Source of the DNA: Falsihalocynthiibacter sp042445055
GTDB lineage: Bacteria > Pseudomonadota > Alphaproteobacteria > Rhodobacterales > Rhodobacteraceae
NCBI RefSeq assembly: GCF_042445055.1
Contig: NZ_CP170339.1
Location: forward strand, 2,108,001-2,172,000
Direction of reading: 5' to 3'
Length of the DNA stretch: 64,000 bases
Below the pieces are notes generated by a model. That model was not told the origin of the DNA. It saw only the letters and a program-made list of their open reading frames with translations, and did not search any database. A program made the position numbers and the translations under genes. Shown in pieces: positions 54,618 to 63,565 of the stretch. The number at the start of each line of letters is the position of its first letter. Within the stretch, counting starts at the first letter, position 1.

Positions 54618-55552
54618 TCGGCTTGTCCCAAGTCAATCGCCAAATCAGACACAGGCGTGATCTCGGACACAAGGCCAGCCTTATGCAGGAACGCCTCAAA
54701 CTGCGCATAACGCGCGTGATCCAGCGCTGCGGGACGCAAGGCAAAGCGGGGCAATGTATCCACCCATGCCGCGGCGTTCAGCGCATCGTTCAACTCTGGT
54801 GCGGTGGCGGCGAAAATCTCCCAGCTCTCTTGCGGATGGTTCACAATGTATTGTGTGGCCAGCGCGGTTGCGTCCAGAAAACGCGTGATCTTGTCGGCAT
54901 CCATGACATCGGGGTTGGCGACATAGATCAACTCGTCATAGCTCGGTAGCCCCTCTTCCTCGACATAGAAGCACTTGCCGGGCACCTCTTCGATCTCCAT
55001 CTGGTTCAGCTCGAAATTGCGGAACGCACCGATCACCGCATCCACTTGTCCCGACATCAACGAAGGCGAGAGCGACCAGTTCACATTCACCATCTCGACG
55101 TCCGCCAATGCAACGCCGTGGCTGCCCAAAACCGCGCCCAGAACGGCTTCCTCAACGCCAGCAACCGAAAAACCAATCTTGCGTCCCGCAAGGTCCGCGA
55201 TTTCTTGGATGGGGCCATCCTCTAGCACCAGAAGGCAATTCAGCGGCGTCGCAACCAGCGTTCCTACGCGTTTGAGGGGCAAACCTTCCTGCACTTGCAG
55301 GTGCAACGATGGCTGGTAGGAAATCGCCAGATCACCCTTGCCCGCAGCCACCAATTTCGGCGGATCGGCAGGGTCTGCGGGCGCGATGATCTCGACGGAA
55401 AGCCCCGCATCCTCAAAATATCCCAGCTCCTGCGCAACGATAATTGGCCCGTGGTCGGGATTCACAAACCAGTCGAGCAGGACTGTAAACTCGTCGTTCG
55501 CCGCAACAGGGGTCGCAATACAGGCCGCGAGGGCGAAGGGAAGAAAACGCAT
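54614..55552 (-). CDS. thiY: ThiY-like pyrimidine-precursor binding protein
   Basis: 312 residues, periplasmic binding protein of the THI5/NMT1 fold. Signal peptide to about residue 18 (VAA/NDEF); an LAAC at 8-11 could instead be a lipobox. The start of the mature protein, LLDWFVNPDHGPIIVAQELGYFEDAGL, is the ThiY/NMT1 signature. ThiY of Bacillus binds formylaminopyrimidine; here the neighbours tenA, thiZ and thiX support the same. It lies 12 bases after the thiF-like gene. Confidence 0.9.
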   Translation of the reverse strand: MRFLPFALAACIATPVAANDEFTVLLDWFVNPDHGPIIVAQELGYFEDAGLSVEIIAPADPADPPKLVAAGKGDLAISYQPSLHLQVQEGLPLKRVGTLVATPLNCLLVLEDGPIQEIADLAGRKIGFSVAGVEEAVLGAVLGSHGVALADVEMVNVNWSLSPSLMSGQVDAVIGAFRNFELNQMEIEEVPGKCFYVEEEGLPSYDELIYVANPDVMDADKITRFLDATALATQYIVNHPQESWEIFAATAPELNDALNAAAWVDTLPRFALRPAALDHARYAQFEAFLHKAGLVSEITPVSDLAIDLGQAE

Positions 55553-55564
55553 AATATGAACCTT

Positions 55565-56536
55565 TTATTCAGGGTTGTGTGCGAGCAATACAATCTCGCC
55601 AGACCAGTTTTCAGAAAGGATTTGAGCCGCACGCCACGCACGCAAGCCCGATTTACAGCAGAACACCGCGCGCTGGTTTTCCGACGGACGCAGCCCTGAT
55701 TTGCCGAACGCATCCACACTCAAGCGCTGCGCATGTGGCACCACTGTGGTCGGCGCCTCTTCACTGCTGCGCACGTCGACGACGAAATCCGTTGGTGTGA
55801 TGTCTTCTTTGGAAATAAAGCGCAGCGCGTGTTGCGGCTCTTGTGCGGTATCAAACCGAAAGGAAGATGGGCGCCATGTTTTAGTGTCTAATTGCACGAA
55901 TTGTCCCAAAGGACGGGGAGAGAATTCAAGCAAAACCCCAAGCGCCATTTGCGCCTGAACGCTCCCAATCATTCCCACCACAGGGCCGAGGATGCCCGCC
56001 GTAGCACAGGTCGCCGTGCGGCTTGGCAAGTCCGGGAATACCGCTCGTAAGCTAGGCGCACCGCCGCAAAAACCGCCGACATACCCCGTAAGGCCAAGTG
56101 CCGAGGCCGAGATCAGCGGAGTATCAGCCGCAAAGCAGGCATCGGAAAGCGTATAAGAAGCCGCGAAACTGTCCGCGCAATCCAGCACGAGGTCGGAATT
56201 CTTCACGTGCCGCTCAACATTCGAAGGATCGAGCCGCGCCTGAATCGCCGAAATATCGCTGGACGCATTCAGGTTGGCCATCACGTCCGCAGCGGCGGAA
56301 ACCTTGGGGCGGCCAATATCCGATTCACCGAAGATCACCTGTCGGTGGAGGTTCGACTCTTCCACGGTATCGGGGTCAAGTATCGTGATTTTCCCGACAC
56401 CTGCCCCCACAAGGTACTGGAGCACAGGGCCGCCAAGCCCTCCGGCACCTACCACCAGAACGCGGGCGCCAGAGATGCGCGATTGTCCGACCTCGCCAAC
56501 TTCGGAAAGCACTATCTGACGGGCATAGCGGCTCAT
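55565..56536 (-). CDS. thiF: ThiF/MoeB-type adenylyltransferase with C-terminal rhodanese domain
   Basis: Activates the ThiS C-terminus with ATP for sulfur transfer. 323 residues from ATG 56534-56536. Nucleotide motif VLVVGAGGLGGPVLQYLVGAGVG lies near 28-50, then LHRQVIFGESDIGRPK and a catalytic-type Cys in ATCATAGILGPVVG. From about 235 a rhodanese-like domain begins (FVVDVRSSEE), with active-loop CKSGLRAWRA including its Cys. This fusion could supply the persulfide for ThiS thiocarboxylate. ATGA overlap with thiE. Confidence 0.9.
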   Translation of the reverse strand: MSRYARQIVLSEVGEVGQSRISGARVLVVGAGGLGGPVLQYLVGAGVGKITILDPDTVEESNLHRQVIFGESDIGRPKVSAAADVMANLNASSDISAIQARLDPSNVERHVKNSDLVLDCADSFAASYTLSDACFAADTPLISASALGLTGYVGGFCGGAPSLRAVFPDLPSRTATCATAGILGPVVGMIGSVQAQMALGVLLEFSPRPLGQFVQLDTKTWRPSSFRFDTAQEPQHALRFISKEDITPTDFVVDVRSSEEAPTTVVPHAQRLSVDAFGKSGLRPSENQRAVFCCKSGLRAWRAAQILSENWSGEIVLLAHNPE

Positions 56537-57129
56537 TGAACGGCCTCGATCCATTCCCTGACCCGCGCTTCGGGATCATCGTTCAGGGTTATGTCGGTCA
56601 CTGCAGCCACGCTGTCCGCCCCCGCGCGCAGAACATCTAAGCCTCGCTCAACCGTCAGGCCACCAATCCCCACAAGCGGCGTTGGGCCGACACGTTTTTT
56701 CCATTCCGTGACACGCTCCAGCCCCTGAGGGTTCCACTTCATTTTCTTAAGGATGGTCGGAAAGACGGGGCCGAGCGCTACGTATTCGGGCTTCATCGCA
56801 AGCGCTCGTTCAAGCTCTTTGCCATCATGCGTGCTCAACCCGAACTTAAGTCCCGCCGCACGGATAGCATCCCAATCTGCGGCATCCATATCTTCTTGAC
56901 CCAAGTGGATAAAACCGCACCCTTCTTCGGCGGCAATTTCCCAATAGTCGTTAATAATCAAAATGGTATCATGTGCATCGCAAACCCTTTTGGCGCGCCG
57001 CACCTCTTGGCGGATGTGACTGTCTGGCTTGTCCTTTATGCGTAATTGAACGAGCTTCACTCCAAGCGGCACCATGCGCTCGATCCAGTCAGCCGAGTCA
57101 AAAATCGGGTAGAATCTGGGAAGTATCAT
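56533..57129 (-). CDS. thiE: Thiamine phosphate synthase
   Basis: Joins HMP diphosphate and thiazole phosphate to thiamine monophosphate. 198 residues, a TIM barrel of normal size. Substrate residues are in KLVQLRIKDKP, ILIINDYWEIAAEEGCGFIHLGQED and the C-terminal GIGGLTVERGLDVLRAGADSVAAV. The usual VGxGPVFPTxTK is changed to VALGPVFPTILKKMKW. ATG 57127-57129 overlaps the thiG stop. Confidence 0.92.
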   Translation of the reverse strand: MILPRFYPIFDSADWIERMVPLGVKLVQLRIKDKPDSHIRQEVRRAKRVCDAHDTILIINDYWEIAAEEGCGFIHLGQEDMDAADWDAIRAAGLKFGLSTHDGKELERALAMKPEYVALGPVFPTILKKMKWNPQGLERVTEWKKRVGPTPLVGIGGLTVERGLDVLRAGADSVAAVTDITLNDDPEARVREWIEAVQ

Positions 57130-57893
57130 TGCAAAAACGCCTTCCCGATAACAGGTGTTGAAGGTGCCGCCATATCGCGTGGCTCCATTGGGTCGGCCTG
57201 TTTTCCCAACATGCCCGCACGCACGGCGGCGGCCATTGCTTCGGCCATCGTTGCCGGATCTCCCGCATTGGCGACGGCAGTGTTCAGAAGCACCGCGTCA
57301 AAACCCATCTCCATCGCCAGTGCCGCATGTGAAGGACGGCCGATCCCTGCATCAATGACCATCGGAACATCGGGGAAATGCGCACGCAGACTGCGCAAGC
57401 CTGACGGGTTATTCAGCCCCTGGCCTGATCCGATCGGCGCGCCCCACGGCATCAGAACCTCACATCCCGCATTCAGTAATCGATCAGCCACAACAAGGTC
57501 TTCGGTTGTATATGGGAACACCTGAAAACCATCATGCGTCAGAATTTCTGCGGCTTCGACAAGGGCGAAGACATCTGGTTGCAGGGTGTCGGAATGGCCG
57601 ATGACCTCGAGCTTTATCCATTTTGTCCCGAACACTTCGCGCGCCATATGGGCGGTGGTCACGGCCTCTTTGACGGTATGACATCCGGCAGTATTCGGAA
57701 GAACTTTGACACCTAAATCCTTAATCATACGCCAGAAATCCTGCCCCCCGCCTGCTGTTTCACGGCGCAAAGACACGGTGGCAACAGAAGCCTGCGAGCG
57801 GCGGAAGGCTTCGGCCAGTATTTTGGGCGAAGGGTATTGTGCCGTCCCAAGCATGAGCGGCAAGGCCAACTCGGTATCATAAAATCGGCGCAT
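57126..57893 (-). CDS. thiG: Thiazole synthase
   Basis: Makes thiazole phosphate from deoxyxylulose phosphate, dehydroglycine and ThiS thiocarboxylate. 255 residues. The Schiff-base Lys is in WIKLEVIG; other family motifs are LPNTAGCHTVKEAV, MPWGAPIGSGQGL and IDAGIGRPSHAALAMEMG. ATG 57891-57893 directly follows the thiS stop with no gap. Acts with ThiS, ThiF and ThiO, all encoded alongside. Confidence 0.96.
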   Translation of the reverse strand: MRRFYDTELALPLMLGTAQYPSPKILAEAFRRSQASVATVSLRRETAGGGQDFWRMIKDLGVKVLPNTAGCHTVKEAVTTAHMAREVFGTKWIKLEVIGHSDTLQPDVFALVEAAEILTHDGFQVFPYTTEDLVVADRLLNAGCEVLMPWGAPIGSGQGLNNPSGLRSLRAHFPDVPMVIDAGIGRPSHAALAMEMGFDAVLLNTAVANAGDPATMAEAMAAAVRAGMLGKQADPMEPRDMAAPSTPVIGKAFLQ

Positions 57894-58091
57894 CTAGCCC
57901 CCCTGCATCGGTGCAACAATTTCCAAGCGGTCATTGTTAGATATTGGTTGCGTTTCACGCGCAGTAGCGGCGACGAACTCCTCATTAAGTGCGGTTGCGA
58001 CCGCGTCGCCGACGTAGCCAAGCTCACCCAGCACCTCATGCAAGGTGGTGGCTTTGACGTCCGCCGCCTCGCCGTTAACGAAAATACGCAT
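57894..58091 (-). CDS. thiS: Sulfur carrier protein ThiS
   Basis: 65-residue ubiquitin-like protein. It begins MRIFVNGEAADV and ends in the required Gly-Gly. ATG 58089-58091 lies within the end of thiO (17-base overlap), with GGAGG upstream. As in other systems, the C-terminal Gly is thiocarboxylated by ThiF and a persulfide donor. Confidence 0.94.
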   Translation of the reverse strand: MRIFVNGEAADVKATTLHEVLGELGYVGDAVATALNEEFVAATARETQPISNNDRLEIVAPMQGG

Positions 58092-59052
58092 CCATCACCT
58101 CCGGTTTTTGTCCATCAATTAAATACTCGGCCGTCATCCGCGCGATTGCAGGCGCGAGCAGGAACCCGTGCCGATAGAGCCCGTTCGCAAAAAGCGTTGT
58201 GCCGTCATCGCGAAGTCGCGGCAGGTTATCGGGGAACGCAGGGCGCGCATCGACGCCGATCTCCAAAATCTCGGCCTCTCCAAATGCGGGGTGCAGTGCA
58301 TAGGCCGCGCTGAGTAACTCAAGCATTGAGCGCGCGGTAATTCGGGTTCTGTCGCTTGCCTCGATCATGGTAGCGCCAAGCATGAAAACACCATCGCAAC
58401 GCGGCACGATATAGAGCGGAATACGTGGGTGAAGCAGCCGCACAGGCCGCGCAAGAGAGATTTCAGGACAGCGGATCACGAGCATCTCTCCCTTCACACC
58501 GCGCAGGTCGTGCAGAGCTGATTTTGCGGAAAGCCCCGTGCAATCAACACGTTGAAGAGAGTTATTGGGATCAACCTCGGTCTTGACACCCGATGATATA
58601 AGCGACGTGCGAAGCTGTTCTAATGCCGCGCGCGGAGCCAAATGCCCTTCGCTGCCAAAGAAAAGCCCGCGTGAAAATCGGCCCGCGAGGTCGGGTTCTA
58701 ATGCTCCGATTTCTTCACCGTTAACTTCGATGAAATCTGTTGTGCGCCGCGCGAATTGCGTCAAATCGGCGTGGTCGCGGCCAAGCGCAAGTACAAGCGT
58801 TCCGTTTTCCTGAACACCCGTTGTGTGGTGTTTCCACCATGGGGCGGCTTCTTGGCCAAGGCGCACAACGGCCTCCTCAGCGTTGGCCCCCTCGCAATAC
58901 GGCGCCAGCATTCCGCCCGCCCACCAAGAGCACGCATGGCCGCCAAGTTCTGCTTCAAGATCAAACAAGCGCACAGATACGCCACGCGCCACAAGTTCCG
59001 TCGCGATGCAGAGGCCCAAAACACCCGCGCCTTTTATGGTCACATCGCTCAT
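58075..59052 (-). CDS. thiO: Glycine oxidase ThiO
   Basis: FAD enzyme making dehydroglycine for ThiG from glycine and oxygen. 325 residues from ATG 59050-59052; a TTG nine bases upstream is less likely. The FAD motif is GAGVLGLCIATELVARG near 8-24, and the C-terminal FANGLYRHGFLLAPAIA contains the family RHG. The ATGA overlap with thiD confirms the start. Use of ThiO rather than ThiH indicates aerobic thiazole synthesis. Confidence 0.93.
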   Translation of the reverse strand: MSDVTIKGAGVLGLCIATELVARGVSVRLFDLEAELGGHACSWWAGGMLAPYCEGANAEEAVVRLGQEAAPWWKHHTTGVQENGTLVLALGRDHADLTQFARRTTDFIEVNGEEIGALEPDLAGRFSRGLFFGSEGHLAPRAALEQLRTSLISSGVKTEVDPNNSLQRVDCTGLSAKSALHDLRGVKGEMLVIRCPEISLARPVRLLHPRIPLYIVPRCDGVFMLGATMIEASDRTRITARSMLELLSAAYALHPAFGEAEILEIGVDARPAFPDNLPRLRDDGTTLFANGLYRHGFLLAPAIARMTAEYLIDGQKPEVMDAYFR

Positions 59053-59849
59053 TTCGACCAATACTCGTGAAAATGGTGAACCGGTCCATGACCGTGCCCA
59101 ACGCCCAATGTATCTGCCGCCGCAATCGCGCCCTGAAGGTAACGATGTGCAGTTTCAACGGCCTTTTCTAGCGCTGCGCCCTTCGCAAGTTCCGCCGCAA
59201 TCGCCGCCGAAAGCGTACACCCCGTTCCGTGCGTGTTTTTTGTCGAGAGCCGAGGTGCTGTGAAAACCCAGTGTTCATGCGCGGTCACGAGATAGTCCGA
59301 GCAGGTGTCCTCGCTCGCGTGTCCGCCCTTCATCAGCACCGCTTTCGGTCCCAACTCCAAGAGCGCGCGCCCCTGCTCTAGCATCTCTTGCGTGGACGTT
59401 GCGGGCGTGGTTTGAAGAATACGCGCTGCCTCTGGCAGGTTCGGGCTTAAGATATCTGCGAGCGGCAGCAATCGCTCACACAGTGTTCCGATTGCATGAT
59501 CCTCAAGCAGCGCGTCGCCAGATTTTGCGATCATCACAGGGTCCACAACGATTGGGCCGTTGTACCCGTCCAAGGCCGTGGCGACCGTTTCGATAATCTC
59601 GGAATTGGCGAGCATTCCGATTTTGATCGCGTCGGTCTTGATGTCAGAGAGGACTGCCGAAATCTGCGCGGATATCACGTTCGGGCTTATGAGTTGGACC
59701 GCAGTTACCGCCTTGGTATTCTGAGCCGTGACCGCGGTAACAACGCTTGCGCCGTATACGCCGCGCGCCGAAAATGCCTTGAGGTCCGCTTGAATCCCCG
59801 CGCCGCCGCCGCTGTCGGAGCCTGCAATTGTAAGGGCAATCTTCGCCAT
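59049..59849 (-). CDS. thiD: HMP/HMP-phosphate kinase ThiD
   Basis: Phosphorylates HMP twice to HMP diphosphate. 266 residues from ATG 59847-59849; a six-codon Arg-rich upstream extension is rejected. Motifs are AGSDSGGGAGIQADLKAFSARGVYGASVVTAVTAQNT and KNTHGTGCTLSAAIAAEL, with the catalytic Asp/Gly anion hole. First gene after the TPP riboswitch. It would handle both newly made and salvaged HMP from ThiXYZ-TenA. Confidence 0.96.
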   Translation of the reverse strand: MAKIALTIAGSDSGGGAGIQADLKAFSARGVYGASVVTAVTAQNTKAVTAVQLISPNVISAQISAVLSDIKTDAIKIGMLANSEIIETVATALDGYNGPIVVDPVMIAKSGDALLEDHAIGTLCERLLPLADILSPNLPEAARILQTTPATSTQEMLEQGRALLELGPKAVLMKGGHASEDTCSDYLVTAHEHWVFTAPRLSTKNTHGTGCTLSAAIAAELAKGAALEKAVETAHRYLQGAIAAADTLGVGHGHGPVHHFHEYWSK

Positions 59850-60257
59850 TCTTCGCCGCCTTCGCATTGGGATTGCGCACGAAAGAAGGACAATGGCGAG
59901 GGAATTTCACCCACCAAAAACCGTTCCCTACGCCGCTTATCCGGATCAGGTTCGATGGGTTTATGCTCTCGCAAATCTCAGCCTGACGGGCAGGCTCCCC
60001 AACGGTATGCGCCAATGGGTAGAGACATTTCCAGAAGGGATCAAGGAGAAAGTTTTGACGCACAAATGGCGTTCGCGGCTTAACTAAACAGATCAATTAT
60101 GTGGCTTATCATATTGAAATAATTAACTTAAAGCAGAAGCGACAGAAGCACCGCGCCATCTCATCGTAGTTGCGAAGATACCGCGCAGAATTGATGAATT
60201 GCGCAGCAAGCGCCGCTTTAGATTGACGCCAAGCGCTGGAATGCCGCAACTGTAGCA
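59850..60257. other. 408-bp region between thiD and the phospholipase D gene
   Basis: No gene. It holds the TPP riboswitch (59924-60003). Beyond it, 60086-60257 shows only an imperfect hairpin GCGCAGAATT-GATG-AATTGCGC at about 60183-60204; no terminator or promoter is clear. Confidence 0.55.
59924..60003 (-). ncRNA. TPP riboswitch (THI element) before thiD
   Basis: Read on the minus strand the segment has GGGGAGCC, then GGCTGAGA (P1/P2 and the J3-2 CUGAGA), ACCC, and then CGAACCTGATCCGGATAAGC and GCGTAGGGAA, the conserved thi-box core. The 3' end lies 74 bases before the thiD ATG. When thiamin diphosphate is bound the leader would block expression of the thi operon; whether this is translational or by terminator is not seen, as no U-tract hairpin is evident. 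Confidence 0.97.
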
Positions 60258-61841
60258 ATGATTCATACGTCGCCAAAAGACCCCGCAAAGCCATCCCGAG
60301 AATCGCTAACCAAAAGCGTAAAACTTGCCCTGATGGTGAGCGCCATCGGCTTGGCCGCCAGCTGCACCTATGTGCCCTATGACACCAATCGCAGCTACTC
60401 TGCGGCGACTGATGTGCCGGCCAAAGGTTCGATCGCCACTACGGTAAATGAGATCACACGTGCGAACGGCGGTAGGTCCACGTTTATCCCGCTGGTGTCA
60501 GGCACCGATGCCCTGAGCGCGCGCTTGCGTCTGATTGAACAGGCAGAGCGCACGCTGGATATTCAGTACTTCCTCATCAAACCTGACCTCGCGGGCGGCC
60601 TCTTTTCTCGTGCACTTATTCAAGCCGCCGAGCGCGGTGTGCGGGTGCGGTTCCTGTTGGATGACGTCTTCACAACCGCCACGGATCGTCAGATCGCATT
60701 GCTGAACAGCCACGAAAACATCGAGATTCGCCTCTTTAATCCGCTGTCGCGCGGGTCGACGAAGGCAATGAACTTCTTCCTTGATTTCAATCGCGTAAAC
60801 CGACGGATGCACAACAAGTCGCTGACCGTCGACAACAGCGCGACGATTTTTGGCGGCCGCAACATTGCCGACGAATATTTCCAGATCAACACACAAGCTG
60901 AATTCGCCGACCTTGATTTCTTTGCCGCAGGGCCAGTCGCCAAGGATATCGCGGCAAGCTTTGATATGTTCTGGAATGACTCGCGCGCTGTTTCCATGTC
61001 CGGAATCGTAAAAGATGCGCCTGACGTCGATTTTTCCGCTGCCCGCCGTGAGCTTGAGATACGAGCGGAAGAGGCCGCAAAGGACGTTTATAGCACAGCT
61101 TCCACCTCTCTATTTTTGCAGAGCATACGCAACGGCGACATCCCGACGACACATGGCCATGCGCGTGTCGTTTCTGATCGCCCAATCAAGCTTAAGATGG
61201 CGCCCAACGATGGGCCGCAGGACCTCGCCGACGCTCTCAAGAAGGCAATGTGGAACGTCGAGCGCGACTTTATCCTCATGACACCGTATTTCGTACCCCG
61301 CCCCGACGATGTTGCGATGCTCAAACAGATCCGCGCGCGTGGGAAACGTGTTCGTATCTTGACCAACTCGCTTGCGTCGACCAATCACGCGACTGTTCAC
61401 GGTGGTTATGCGCCCGCACGCAAAGAGCTGCTCCGCGCTGGGGTTGAGCTTTACGAAATTCGTGCTGATGCGCTTCAGGCCGTTGGGGAACTGCCCAAGG
61501 ATAGCGATATTGTCCTAACGCTTCATACCAAGGCCGCCGTTTTTGATGGCGAGCAGATGTTCGTAGGCTCTTTGAATTATGACCCCCGCTCAATTGAGAT
61601 CAACACTGAGTTGGGCGTGTTTATGGATGCCCCGGAACTCGCCGCGAACTTTAAGACGGGTGTAGAGAACTACATCCGACAACACGCCTATCGCCTGTCA
61701 CTCGATGAGAACGGCGAGATAATCTGGACCTTCGAAGCCGGTAACGTCAAAGAAATCCGCAGGAACGATCCCGGCGCGACATTCGGCAAGCGTTTGGTCT
61801 CGGGTATTACGCGTATCTTGCCATTCAAAGGGCAGCTTTAG
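60258..61841 (+). CDS. ClsC-like phospholipase D-family lipoprotein
   Basis: 527 residues, two HKD motifs: HNKSLTVDNSATIFGGRN (residue about 189 on) and HTKAAVFDGEQMFVGSLN (about 417 on). These are the PLD active sites, and the order and spacing resemble cardiolipin synthase C (YmdC). A predicted lipobox LAASC at Cys36 follows a long n-region. The ATG at 60258 has no good ribosome site; a later ATG at 60333 would give a short signal too. Cardiolipin or other phospholipid synthesis is likely. Its stop overlaps the convergent ABC gene stop by 3 bases. Confidence 0.85.
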   Translation: MIHTSPKDPAKPSRESLTKSVKLALMVSAIGLAASCTYVPYDTNRSYSAATDVPAKGSIATTVNEITRANGGRSTFIPLVSGTDALSARLRLIEQAERTLDIQYFLIKPDLAGGLFSRALIQAAERGVRVRFLLDDVFTTATDRQIALLNSHENIEIRLFNPLSRGSTKAMNFFLDFNRVNRRMHNKSLTVDNSATIFGGRNIADEYFQINTQAEFADLDFFAAGPVAKDIAASFDMFWNDSRAVSMSGIVKDAPDVDFSAARRELEIRAEEAAKDVYSTASTSLFLQSIRNGDIPTTHGHARVVSDRPIKLKMAPNDGPQDLADALKKAMWNVERDFILMTPYFVPRPDDVAMLKQIRARGKRVRILTNSLASTNHATVHGGYAPARKELLRAGVELYEIRADALQAVGELPKDSDIVLTLHTKAAVFDGEQMFVGSLNYDPRSIEINTELGVFMDAPELAANFKTGVENYIRQHAYRLSLDENGEIIWTFEAGNVKEIRRNDPGATFGKRLVSGITRILPFKGQL

Positions 61842-63565
61842 GCGATTTTATCGAGCGATGGCGTCTCGGCCAGAAGATGGCGGCTATATTCGGCCTGTGG
61901 TCCCGCAAAGAACGCTTCGGCGGGGCCATTTTCCACCAATACTCCGTTCTTGAGCACCGCAATCTCGTCCGCCATTTGCCGCACAACAGCAAGGTTGTGG
62001 CTGATAAAGAGTATCGACAGGCCAAACTGCGACTGTAGGTCCTTAAACAGGTTCAATATTTGAGCCTGAATGGAAACATCCAGCGCAGAAGTTGGTTCAT
62101 CACAGATCAGAAACTCGGGACGGGCAACAAGTGCACGTGCGACGGCAATTCGCTGCCGCTGGCCGCCGGAAAACTGATGCGGGTATTTAAGCATCGCGCG
62201 TTGCGGCATTTCTACCAGTTCAAGCACCGATGCGACGATCTTGCGCCGCTCCGCTTTGGATTTGGCGAGGCCAAAGAACCGAATTGGCTCGCCAATGATA
62301 TCCTCGATCCGTTGGCGGTTGTTTAGCGAAGAATAAGGATCCTGAAACACCATCTGAATCTTGCGCCGCGCAGCATGATGACGGCCACGATCGCGCCCGA
62401 GGGCAAGCTCGGCACCTTCAAATTCGATTGAGCCGCTAGACGGTCGAAGCAGGCCGACAATAGACTTCGCGAGTGTCGATTTCCCCGAGCCACTCTCACC
62501 GATGATGCCAAGTGTTTGCCCCGCGGTAACGTCCAAGGAAACATCGCTAAGCGCCTTAAAACCCTCGGATTTTTTGAGGCCAAGAAATGAGGACTGCCCG
62601 AAAGTTACGTCGATATTCTTGAGCGCAAGGATCGTATCTCCCTTGCTCTTTTCCTTTGGGCCACCAAGCAACCAGCCCGAGGCGAACTCGGCACTTGCGC
62701 CGCTTACTTTCCACTGCAACTCGGGCGATGATAGGTTTGTCTTCTCGGCGATGATATTGGCAAAACGCTCCTGCTTTTTACCCAAACGCGGAACGGCGGC
62801 CATAAGGGCCTTGGTGTATTCCGCCTTGGGTGCTCCGAGGATTTGGGCGGTCTCGCCTTCTTCGATCAAACGCCCATTGCGAAGAACGGACACCGTGTCG
62901 GTGATCTCGGCAATCACGCCGATATCGTGCGTAATCAGAATAAATCCAACGCCACGCTCATCGGCTAGCCGTCGCAAGAGTTCAAGGATTTGCTTCTGAA
63001 TTGCCACATCAAGGGCAGTCGTTGGCTCGTCCGCAATAATCAGGTCGGGGTCGGTACAAAGCGCAAGCGCGATCACCACGCGTTGACGCATACCGCCGGA
63101 AAACTGGTGCGGATAGTCGCCCATGCGTTCTTCGGCCTGCTCAATGCCCGTTTCATGCAAGAGATCAATGGCCTGAGCGCGTGCTGTCGCATAGTTAATA
63201 TCCGCATGCTGGCGGATGGTTTCCACGAGTTGATCCTCGATTGTCAGCAGCGGATTAAGCGATGTTTGCGGGTCCTGAAAGATCATTGAAATCTTGGCGC
63301 CGCGCAACTTGTGATAGGCCGCATTGGACAACCCGCGCAGGCTCTCGCCGTGCAGTCTTACATCTCCTTCGGCGATATATCCGGGCGATGGGATAAGGCC
63401 GATGATCGCCGAACCAATGGTCGATTTCCCCGCGCCGGATTCCCCGACCAGCCCGTGGATTTCACCTTTGGATAGCGAGAGGTTCACGCCTTCGATCGCG
63501 GTGAAATCCCCGAACCGCGTGGGATATTTTACCGTCAGATTGGTGACGCTCAGAAGTTCGGTCAT
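61838..63565 (-). CDS. Dipeptide/oligopeptide ABC transporter, fused double ATPase (DppDF type)
   Basis: 575 residues from ATG 63563-63565, overlapping the permease stop as TAATG; the longer frame upstream is rejected. Two complete ABC domains: the first has Walker A GESGAGKST, signature FSGGMRQRVVIALAL and DEPTTALDV; the second, from about 335, has GESGSGKST, FSGGQRQRIAVARAL and DEPTSALDV. Each is followed by the oligo_HPY-like tail (YTKALMAAVPRLG and YSRHLLAETPSL). Such fusions occur in many alphaproteobacterial peptide or nickel importers. Substrate is not known. Confidence 0.92.
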   Translation of the reverse strand: MTELLSVTNLTVKYPTRFGDFTAIEGVNLSLSKGEIHGLVGESGAGKSTIGSAIIGLIPSPGYIAEGDVRLHGESLRGLSNAAYHKLRGAKISMIFQDPQTSLNPLLTIEDQLVETIRQHADINYATARAQAIDLLHETGIEQAEERMGDYPHQFSGGMRQRVVIALALCTDPDLIIADEPTTALDVAIQKQILELLRRLADERGVGFILITHDIGVIAEITDTVSVLRNGRLIEEGETAQILGAPKAEYTKALMAAVPRLGKKQERFANIIAEKTNLSSPELQWKVSGASAEFASGWLLGGPKEKSKGDTILALKNIDVTFGQSSFLGLKKSEGFKALSDVSLDVTAGQTLGIIGESGSGKSTLAKSIVGLLRPSSGSIEFEGAELALGRDRGRHHAARRKIQMVFQDPYSSLNNRQRIEDIIGEPIRFFGLAKSKAERRKIVASVLELVEMPQRAMLKYPHQFSGGQRQRIAVARALVARPEFLICDEPTSALDVSIQAQILNLFKDLQSQFGLSILFISHNLAVVRQMADEIAVLKNGVLVENGPAEAFFAGPQAEYSRHLLAETPSLDKIA

